A stretch of 10,799 nt of DNA from Desulfuromonadaceae bacterium UBA6124 (GTDB lineage: Bacteria > Desulfobacterota > Desulfuromonadia > Desulfuromonadales > Trichloromonadaceae), in NCBI GenBank assembly GCA_002423365.1, contig DIVU01000281.1, positions 1 to 10,799 of the forward strand, given 5' to 3'. Below, one piece after another: positions 6,514-10,799 of the stretch (positions are counted from its first letter, which is position 1; each line of letters starts with the position of its first letter). The position numbers and the translations under genes were made by a program. The notes below the pieces were generated by a model. That model ran no database searches. It was not told the DNA's origin and saw only the letters and a program-made list of their open reading frames with translations.

Positions 6514-6586
6514 TCGAGTGGTTCTCGCCGGCAATAGAGGAGGCAATTAGCGCTTTGCCCAATGAATTTCATCCACGGGAGGTACT

Positions 6587-6643
6587 ATGAAAAATCTGCG
6601 ACTTGCTACAAAAATCAGGCTCCTCGCTATTCCGTGTGGGTAA
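6587..6643 (+). pseudogene. 5' stub of a methyl-accepting chemotaxis protein gene, cut by an insertion
   Basis: After a strong GGGAGGT (6577-6583), the ATG at 6587 opens a frame beginning MKNLRLATKIRLLAI. This resembles the cytoplasmic N-terminal leader that precedes the first membrane segment of many chemoreceptors. The frame then runs into PCG and TAA at 6641-6643, just where ISL3-like sequence begins. No membrane segment, HAMP or signalling domain follows anywhere in the window, so only about 13-15 native codons remain. The identification rests on this short leader plus the intact ribosome-binding site and the sigma-54-like promoter upstream. It is suggestive, not proven. Confidence 0.5.
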
Positions 6644-7241
6644 TGGTATGAGAAGGTGACTCACACCACTGCCCGGAGGTTTTGCTTTTCACCATGAATC
6701 CTGAATCACTTTTTGGCGTTGCGCTCGGAATTACCCCGCCCTGGGAGGTTGTCGGCGTCGAATTTTCCCAGGAGAACAAGCGGCTCGACATCCGCATCGA
6801 TTTCCCCAAAGGCGCGCAGTTCGCCTGCCCCGTCTGCGGCGCCGAAGTCCCAGTTTACGACACGACCGAGAAGAGCTGGCGGCATCTGAACTTCTTCCAG
6901 TATGAGGCCTATCTGACCGCCGGGTGCCGCGCACCAACTGTCCCAACGCAGGTTGTGGCATCAAGCAGGTGGTCGTGCCCTGGTCCCGCGCCGGTTCCGG
7001 GTTTACTCTGCTGTTCGAGGCCCTGGTGATGGCTCTGGCCCGGCAGATGCCGGTCAATGCCATCGCGGACCTACTCAATGTTCACGATACCCGCCTGTGG
7101 CGGATTATTCGCAGCTATGTCGATGCCGCCCGCGCCGCCGAGGACTTCTCCGGCGTGACCCGTCTGGGTGCCGATGAAACCAGGGGGCGCGAAGGGGGTC
7201 ATATCTTGCTTTGCTACAACTCTAAAGGCATCTACCCTTAA
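6627..7241 (+). mobile_element. Remnant of an ISL3-family insertion sequence
   Basis: The remnant spans from the break in the chemoreceptor stub to the end of the transposase homology. The left edge is set near the motif CTATTCCGTG (about 6627-6637), which resembles ISL3-type termini and is where native coding stops. I found no matching inverted repeat to the right, and the transposase is truncated, so the right end appears lost. The right boundary is therefore only the end of the reading frame, and recognisable transposase homology stops earlier, near 7185. No target duplication can be demonstrated. Confidence 0.6.
6694..7241 (+). pseudogene. ISL3-family transposase, frameshifted and C-terminally truncated
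   Basis: Starting at ATG 6694 (TTG 6682 is also possible), the product begins MNPESLFGVALG and carries the N-terminal zinc-ribbon cysteines CPVCG (C45, C48). At about 6919-6923 the frame shifts: GCCGGGTG should read GCCCGGGTG, so one C is missing. Coding resumes in another phase as RVPRTNCPNAGCGIKQVV, giving the second cysteine pair. A helix-turn-helix region (MPVNAIADLLNVHDTRLWRIIRSYV) and the first catalytic Asp in RLGADET near 7170-7185 follow. Homology then stops and the frame ends in unrelated residues at TAA 7239-7241. An intact ISL3 transposase is about 400 residues, so more than half of the DDE catalytic domain is gone. The element cannot encode an active transposase. Confidence 0.88.
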
Positions 7242-7535
7242 TCCCCCGTCTTTTTCCCAATCCGTCCTCTCCAGCAGCCCTCCGGTCTTTTTCTGGTCTC
7301 GACCTTGTCGACCGGCCTTGGTTGCGTTACGGTTATAGCATTGATTTTGCCTGTCGTGGTTGCTGTCGCCGGGGGATGATTCGTTGTCGTGCCGCTTCGG
7401 GATTTTGTCCGCTGGCGGCTTTTGTCATTTAAAAGGCCGTTGCTGGGGCGCTCCATCTTCCTGGTCGTACCGAAGCCCCACCCGGGCGACAATCCGGCAG
7501 GCGCTCCCTTAACCTCACCAGCAAAGGAGAGAACC
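7242..7535 (+). other. 294-nt intergenic region before the DUF3597 gene
   Basis: No gene or convincing promoter is visible. The only structure noted is TGGGGC (7444-7449) with its complement GCCCCA (7475-7480), which could form a leader hairpin upstream of the DUF3597 ribosome-binding site. The frame that runs into the next gene from 7389 is open by chance: the family-like start and Shine-Dalgarno sequence are at 7536. The region may include debris from the lost right end of the insertion sequence. Confidence 0.5.
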
Positions 7536-7925
7536 ATGGGATTCTTCAGTAAAATTCTCGCCAAGCTCGGCATCGGCAGCGATACCGCGGAGGCCGCCCC
7601 GACCCCTGGCGCGGCGGCCTCCACTGCGGCCCCGGCCGCTCAGTCGTCACCCAAGCCGGTCGCCGTGGTCGACGTCGTCGCGCAGCTGGAGCAGCGCGCG
7701 GCGGCGAATCCGCAGAAGCTCAACTGGCGGACGTCCATTGTCGATCTGTTGAAGCTTCTCGAAATCGACAGCAGCTTCACGGCGCGCAAGGAGCTGGCCG
7801 TGGAGTTGGGCTGTCCCGCTGATTTGATGGGCGATTCGGCGAAGATGAACATGTGGCTGCACAAAACCGTGCTCGTCCGCATCGCCGCCAGCGGCGGGAA
7901 TGTGCCCCCGGATCTGCTCGACTGA
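7536..7925 (+). CDS. DUF3597-family small protein
   Basis: A 129-residue soluble protein of unknown function. It begins MGFFSKILAKLGIG, typical of DUF3597. A low-complexity Ala/Pro linker follows (about residues 20-42, rich in APTPGAAASTAAPAAQ). A conserved C-terminal domain comes next: LNWRTSIVDLLKLLEIDSS, TARKELAVELGC, NMWLHKTVL and a final PPDLLD. The ATG at 7536 has AAAGGAG (7523-7529) 6 nt upstream. No signal peptide or membrane segment is evident, and the linker separates a short N-terminal helix from the domain. A gene for a GlsB/YeaQ-type membrane protein follows 52 nt downstream and is probably co-transcribed. No biochemical role is known to me for this family; a stress link is inferred from the neighbour only. 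Confidence 0.88.
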   Translation: MGFFSKILAKLGIGSDTAEAAPTPGAAASTAAPAAQSSPKPVAVVDVVAQLEQRAAANPQKLNWRTSIVDLLKLLEIDSSFTARKELAVELGCPADLMGDSAKMNMWLHKTVLVRIAASGGNVPPDLLD

Positions 7926-7977
7926 GCCGCGCCCGGGTTGATGAAGAAGACAATCTAATTATTCAAGGAGGATAAGG

Positions 7978-8232
7978 ATGGGTTTCATCGTTTCTTTGAT
8001 TATCGGCGGGCTTGTCGGTTGGCTGGCGAGCATCGTCATGAAAACCAACGCGCAGATGGGCATGATCGCCAACGTGCTGGTCGGTCTGGTCGGTTCATCC
8101 CTGGGCTTCTGGCTCGCCGGAATGCTCGGTATCGCCCCCGCCGGCGGCATCTTTCGCTTTGTCATCGCCATCGCCGGCGCGGCGCTGTTGATCTTCATGC
8201 TTGGCAAGGCCGGTTTCTTCCAAAAGAAATAA
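7978..8232 (+). CDS. GlsB/YeaQ/YmgE-family (transglycosylase-associated) membrane protein
   Basis: An 84-residue, very hydrophobic inner-membrane protein with three predicted membrane helices: about 3-20 (IVSLIIGGLVGWLASIVM), 28-50 (IANVLVGLVGSSLGFWLAGMLG) and 57-77 (GIFRFVIAIAGAALLIFMLG). A charged end FFQKK follows. The Gly-rich pattern, GGLVGWLAS near the start and GLVGSSLGFWL in the middle, is diagnostic of the family. These proteins are commonly induced by general stress, but their molecular function is not established and there is no evidence that they are transglycosylases. The ATG at 7978 has AAGGAGG (7965-7971) with 6-nt spacing. The gene lies 52 nt after the DUF3597 gene and ends 27 nt before a strong terminator, so the two form a likely bicistronic unit. 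Confidence 0.92.
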   Translation: MGFIVSLIIGGLVGWLASIVMKTNAQMGMIANVLVGLVGSSLGFWLAGMLGIAPAGGIFRFVIAIAGAALLIFMLGKAGFFQKK

Positions 8233-8259
8233 CGCCCAGTCCTTCACGCAAACCTATGA

Positions 8260-8301
8260 ACGAAAACGCCCGTCGCCTTTTGTGGCCACGGGCGTTTTCG
8301 T
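8260..8301 (+). terminator. Terminator-like hairpin after the GlsB-like gene (repeat copy 1)
   Basis: A perfect 14-bp inverted repeat, ACGAAAACGCCCGT (8260-8273) and ACGGGCGTTTTCGT (8288-8301), encloses a 14-nt loop that can pair further through GCC/GGC. The right arm supplies TTTT, interrupted by C. It begins 27 nt after the stop codon. The same core recurs at 9909-9946. Confidence 0.8.
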
Positions 8302-8450
8302 TGTCATGGGGTCGTGGTGCCGCGATCGGTACGATCTGAAGGGGGAAAATTGGATTGCCTGTAGCCATAGGATTTCGAGCCGTGACCCTATGGCGAGTTT
8401 GCCAAATTTCCACATTTGCCACCCCTTTGCCGTTTTCCAGGAATGCCGTC

Positions 8451-8478
8451 TTGACAGAATAAGCGAGCCTGCTAGAAA
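8451..8478 (+). promoter_or_regulatory. Sigma-70-type promoter of the GDSL hydrolase gene
   Basis: A perfect TTGACA (8451-8456) is followed after 16 nt by TAGAAA (8473-8478). The surrounding sequence is AT-rich compared with the genome. Transcription from here would leave a leader of about 50 nt with the strong AAGGAGG ribosome-binding site at 8521-8527. Confidence 0.6.
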
Positions 8479-8535
8479 TTAGAATATTAGGAAATATCAA
8501 TTTAACAAAACAAGGTATGAAAGGAGGCGTTTCAG

Positions 8536-9747
8536 ATGTGGAAAGCTCGTTTTCTCTCGTTGTTATTGGTCCTGGTGCTTTGCCCGTTAAGCGTCCAGGG
8601 GAAAGGTTTCAGCACCATCTATGTGCTGGGCGACAGCCTCTCCGACCAAGGGAATCTGTTTCAGGCGACCTACGACCTGCTGGATCTGGGGATCCCCGTT
8701 GAAAACTATTACTATCTGGGTCGATTCGCCGAGGGTGAAATTTATATCGACCAGCTTGCCGCCAAACTGGAGCTGTCCGTTGTGGCGACGCATTTTGGAG
8801 GCAGCAACTTCGCCTACGGCGGATCGCGAACCGATTACAACACCGTGGAGCAAGTTCTCCCTCGCGCGGCGTATCCTTGGTCGCTGAACCTGCAACGGGA
8901 GGCCTTTGCCGCGCGAGGGATCGCGGATCCGGAGGCACTCTACGTGGTTTTTTCCGGCTCCGACGATGTGACGGACCTGGTCGGAGCGGTGCTGACTCAG
9001 GGACCCGCAGTTGCCGCGCCCATGATCGCAGAGGTCGTCGTGGGCATCAGCCGGGTGATCGAAGCGTTCATCGTCGCCGGCGCCCGCGACATCCTGGTCC
9101 CCTTGGTTCCCGATCTGGGGTTGGTCCCCCGGGTCATCGAACAAGACCCGTTGCCGGGGTTCCCGCTCGACTCGAAATTGGTCGCGCAAACGGCCACCGC
9201 CCTGACGGCGCAGCTCAATACGGCCATCGTGGCGATGTTGAAAAATTATCCCCAGGCCAACATTGTTGTTTTTGACACCTTCACCATGCTTCAGAACGTG
9301 ATCGCCGCCCCCGCGAACTATGGCTTCGAAAATGTCAGCGCAGCCTGTTACAGCGGTTTTGTGGATACTCCCGGTCCGGAACAAACGATTTGCGACGATC
9401 CCTCGGGCTATCTTTTCTGGGATAACGAGCATCCAACCACCGCCGGGCACCAGATGCTTGCCGAGCAGATGCTGCAAACCTTGATCGAGGCGATGATGGC
9501 GGAGTTCGCCGACGAGCTGACGCAACTTGATCTTCTTTCGCCTCCCCTGATGCAAGAACTCGCCGTGATACAGAAGCTGCTGGCCGACGATAACCAGACC
9601 AACGACGTCGCCGCCATCGCCAATCTGAAAGCGATTTCCAAATTTCTCGAAAAACTGGGGAGTTCCTCCCTGGTTGCTAGCGACACCGATCCCTTGAGCG
9701 CCCGTGCCCTGAAAATCGCCGAACTGATCGAGGCGAATATCCTCTGA
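8536..9747 (+). CDS. Secreted GDSL/SGNH-family lipase or esterase
   Basis: A 403-residue hydrolase, probably acting on acyl esters outside the cytoplasm. Residues 1-22 are a Sec signal peptide (WKAR, then a Leu/Val core, likely cleaved after VQG); there is no lipobox. SGNH block I is GDSLSDQGN with nucleophile S34. Block II is GGSNFAYGGS with N91 region Gly. Block V is WDNEHPTTAGH with D296 and H299 completing the triad. Block III, normally G-x-N-D, reads G141-S-D-D144, so the oxyanion-hole Asn appears to be Asp143. Residues about 340-403 form a helical extension beyond the catalytic domain. The ATG at 8536 has AAGGAGG 8 nt upstream. The gene is monocistronic, with its own promoter and terminator. 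The natural substrate is unknown. Confidence 0.93.
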   Translation: MWKARFLSLLLVLVLCPLSVQGKGFSTIYVLGDSLSDQGNLFQATYDLLDLGIPVENYYYLGRFAEGEIYIDQLAAKLELSVVATHFGGSNFAYGGSRTDYNTVEQVLPRAAYPWSLNLQREAFAARGIADPEALYVVFSGSDDVTDLVGAVLTQGPAVAAPMIAEVVVGISRVIEAFIVAGARDILVPLVPDLGLVPRVIEQDPLPGFPLDSKLVAQTATALTAQLNTAIVAMLKNYPQANIVVFDTFTMLQNVIAAPANYGFENVSAACYSGFVDTPGPEQTICDDPSGYLFWDNEHPTTAGHQMLAEQMLQTLIEAMMAEFADELTQLDLLSPPLMQELAVIQKLLADDNQTNDVAAIANLKAISKFLEKLGSSSLVASDTDPLSARALKIAELIEANIL

Positions 9748-9781
9748 CCGGCTTCCGAACCCCAAGGCACATCCTTTCGAG

Positions 9782-9815
9782 CCCCCATGGCGTTATGCTC
9801 CGCCATGGGGGTTTT
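9782..9815 (+). terminator. Rho-independent terminator of the GDSL gene
   Basis: An 11-bp perfect stem, CCCCCATGGCG (9782-9792) and CGCCATGGGGG (9801-9811), with an 8-nt loop and a following TTTT. It lies 35 nt after the stop codon. Confidence 0.88.
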
Positions 9816-9908
9816 CGCATTAACGGTCAGCGAAAACATCGGGGTCACGGCTGAAATTCAGTAGTTTGATGAACCAGTTTTTCCAGGGGATCGTCTTTGA
9901 CCTCCCAT

Positions 9909-9946
9909 AAAAAACGCCCGTAGCTATTTCGGCCACGGGCGTTTTT
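9909..9946 (-). terminator. Terminator of the tatC transcript (repeat copy 2)
   Basis: AAAAACGCCCGT (9910-9921) is the exact complement of ACGGGCGTTTTT (9935-9946) around a 13-nt loop. On the minus strand, the direction of tatC, the stem is followed by a run of six T (9914-9909), about 20 nt after the tatC stop. It could also act on plus-strand transcripts. The core and its flank resemble the hairpin at 8260-8301. Confidence 0.85.
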
Positions 9947-9964
9947 GCTGTTATGTGAATGTTT

Positions 9965-10753
9965 TCAGTCGGTGCTTTCCGGCGGCTTCGCCTCCTCGCC
10001 TTCTTCATCCTCCTCTTGCGGTTCGGCCTTTTTCTTGCCGAAAAAGCGGGCGCCGAGGGCGCCGACTTCGTAGAGGACATAGAAGGGGACGGCGACGGAG
10101 ATTTGCGAAAAGACGTCCGGCGACGGCGTCAGGATGCCGCCGACGATGAAGGCGGCGAGCAGGGCGTATTTCCGGTTCTTGGCCAACCATTTGTAATCGA
10201 CCACGCCCATACGGGCGAGGAAAAAGATCACCACCGGGAGTTCAAAGACCAGACCGAAGGCCAGCAGCAACTGGGACGACAGGGTCAGATAGCTGCTCAT
10301 GGAGAGCATGGCGTTGATGCCGGCGACGCTGGTGCCGTAGCCGATGAGAAAGGTGAAAACGGTGGGAAAAACGAAAGTGAAACCGAAATAGGCGCCGGCG
10401 CCGAAGCACAGGCAACTGACCAGGACGAAGGGAATGGCGAAGCGTTTTTCGTGGGCGTAGAGCCCCGGGGCGATGAAGCCCCAAATCTGCCAGAGGATGA
10501 TCGGCAAGGCCACCATCACCCCGGCGATGGCGGAGATCTTGAGATAGGTGAAGAAGGGCTCGGTGGCGTTGATGAAAACCAGCGAGCTGCCCTCGGGGAG
10601 GGCGGCCCGCACCGGGCCGGCGATGAACTGGAAGAGTTTTTCGGCGACGACATAACAGGCGCAAAAGGCCAGGAACCAGGAACCCGCGGCGATCATCAGG
10701 CGCTTGCGCAGCTCTTCAAGATGGGCGGTGAGAGGCAGCTGATCATCCGCCAT
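9965..10753 (-). CDS. tatC: Twin-arginine translocase subunit TatC
   Basis: Inner-membrane core of the Tat pathway, which exports folded proteins and binds the twin-arginine signal peptide. The 262-residue product has the conserved cytoplasmic N-terminus LTAHLEELRKRLM (8-20), EPFFTYLK at the first periplasmic loop, WQIWGFIAPGLYAHEKR with the invariant Glu102, and GGILTPSPDVFSQ near the C-terminus. Six membrane segments can be drawn (about 21-40, 70-90, 108-135, 155-180, 192-207 and 212-230). The tail is strongly acidic (EEDEEGEEAK). The ATG at 10753 has AAGGA (10766-10762) 8 nt upstream. An upstream frame, probably tatB, overlaps its first codons, indicating an operon; the terminator at 9946-9909 ends it. 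Confidence 0.97.
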   Translation of the reverse strand: MADDQLPLTAHLEELRKRLMIAAGSWFLAFCACYVVAEKLFQFIAGPVRAALPEGSSLVFINATEPFFTYLKISAIAGVMVALPIILWQIWGFIAPGLYAHEKRFAIPFVLVSCLCFGAGAYFGFTFVFPTVFTFLIGYGTSVAGINAMLSMSSYLTLSSQLLLAFGLVFELPVVIFFLARMGVVDYKWLAKNRKYALLAAFIVGGILTPSPDVFSQISVAVPFYVLYEVGALGARFFGKKKAEPQEEDEEGEEAKPPESTD

Positions 10754-10799
10754 GGGTGGGGTCCTTGGTTTCCTGGCGGGGAGCCTCCCCCTGGCCGGG
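10743..10799 (-). CDS. Probable C-terminal end of TatB (5' part outside window)
   Basis: On the minus strand a frame open from the window edge encodes PGQGEAPRQETKDPTHGG and stops at TGA (10745-10743), overlapping the tatC start by 11 nt. The Pro/Glu/Gln/Lys-rich composition fits the disordered tail of TatB or TatA, and a tatB-tatC order with a short overlap is common. Only 18 residues are visible, with no membrane helix, so the call rests on position and composition. Confidence 0.45.
   Translation of the reverse strand, partial: PGQGEAPRQETKDPTHGG

Larger units (their letters stand above)
6149..6586 (+). other. AT-rich 438-nt intergenic region with regulatory-type repeats
   Basis: This gap is visibly more AT-rich than the rest of the window, most of all from about 6345 to 6500. 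It holds a weak hairpin after truC (ATTCCCG 6176-6182 with CGGGGAT 6189-6195, one wobble pair, short T tract). It also holds an ATTGATT/AATCAAT repeat (6208-6224) and CGTCAAAA (6264-6271) with its reverse complement TTTTGACG (6300-6307). Two further palindromes and a sigma-54-like promoter are annotated separately. A 23-codon frame at 6347-6418 with AAGGAAG upstream exists but has no supporting features. The organisation fits the control region of the truncated chemoreceptor gene that follows. Confidence 0.6.
8233..8535 (+). other. 303-nt gap between the GlsB-like and GDSL genes
   Basis: The gap contains the terminator at 8260-8301, a perfect inverted repeat GCCATAGG (8364-8371)/CCTATGGC (8387-8394) with a 15-nt loop and no T-run, three TTTGCC copies (8398, 8415 and 8426) and a promoter at 8451-8478. 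No small gene is convincing. The repeat lies upstream of the promoter, so it is more likely a protein-binding site or a relic terminator than a leader structure. The AT-rich stretch after 8470 is the untranslated leader of the GDSL gene. Confidence 0.55.

Noticed and set aside
7389..7535. Upstream extension of the DUF3597 frame
   Set aside because: Family members begin MGFFS-like, and AAAGGAG is placed for the ATG at 7536; the extension has no homology-like pattern.
8352..8367. TGGATT-N5-TAGCC as a sigma-54 promoter for the GDSL gene
   Set aside because: Spacing fits but the -12 half is poor and a better sigma-70 promoter lies at 8451-8478.
8341..8530. Possible cyclic-di-GMP riboswitch before the GDSL gene
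   Set aside because: The conserved GEMM core elements were looked for and are not present; most of the structured part also lies upstream of the likely promoter.
8587..9765. Long minus-strand open frame (392 codons) opposite the GDSL gene
   Set aside because: It is antisense to a gene with clear SGNH motifs, a signal peptide and a ribosome-binding site; the product resembles no family.
9820..9908. Minus-strand peptide-like stretch (VKDDPLEKLVHQTTEFQP) between two terminators
   Set aside because: It reads like a protein C-terminus but has no start, no ribosome-binding site and no recognisable family, and it is only about 20 codons long.
1..10799. CRISPR arrays, tRNA and rRNA genes, phage genes, toxin-antitoxin pairs
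   Set aside because: I looked for regular spaced repeats, tRNA-like cloverleaf ends and typical gene pairs and found none.

Overview
The window reads as a chromosomal segment of a GC-rich Gram-negative bacterium, most probably one of the Desulfuromonadia (Geobacter/Desulfuromonas/Pelobacter-like). That placement is inference. It rests on the style of the proteins (an atpD-atpC operon end, many signalling proteins, HD-GYP, CheW and chemotaxis genes, DUF3597) and on sigma-54-like promoters. No rRNA or species marker is present.

Layout, left to right: the 3' part of atpD and complete atpC close the F1Fo ATP synthase operon and end at a strong terminator (1-1248). A stand-alone GntR/FCD regulator follows, with its own promoter overlapped by a perfect palindrome and its own terminator (1386-2228). 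Next is an HD-GYP cyclic-di-GMP phosphodiesterase (about 2326-3351). It converges on a minus-strand gene for a 637-residue protein that joins a CheY-like receiver, an NrtA/NasS-type substrate-binding domain and a CheW domain (3387-5300). A truC-like tRNA pseudouridine synthase diverges from it with only 32 bp between the annotated starts (5333-6148).

From 6149 to about 7535 the region looks like a genomic scar. An AT-rich upstream region carries two palindromes and a sigma-54-like promoter. It leads into the first 13-15 codons of what looks like a methyl-accepting chemotaxis protein, cut off by a frameshifted and truncated ISL3-family transposase. A small pair of likely stress-associated genes follows (DUF3597 and a GlsB/YeaQ/YmgE membrane protein). 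A secreted GDSL/SGNH hydrolase stands alone with its own promoter and terminator. On the minus strand, tatC sits at the right edge, overlapped by what is probably the end of tatB.

The most interesting object is the receiver-NrtA-like-CheW fusion. It resembles a CheV-type coupling protein in reversed domain order, with a cytoplasmic small-molecule sensor spliced into the middle. In that sensor two Cys-Cys pairs occur where NrtA-type proteins place ligand-contacting residues. Together with a likely sigma-54 promoter, the nearby HD-GYP protein and the broken chemoreceptor gene, this suggests a local cluster for chemosensory and second-messenger control. The functional link between these genes is inferred.
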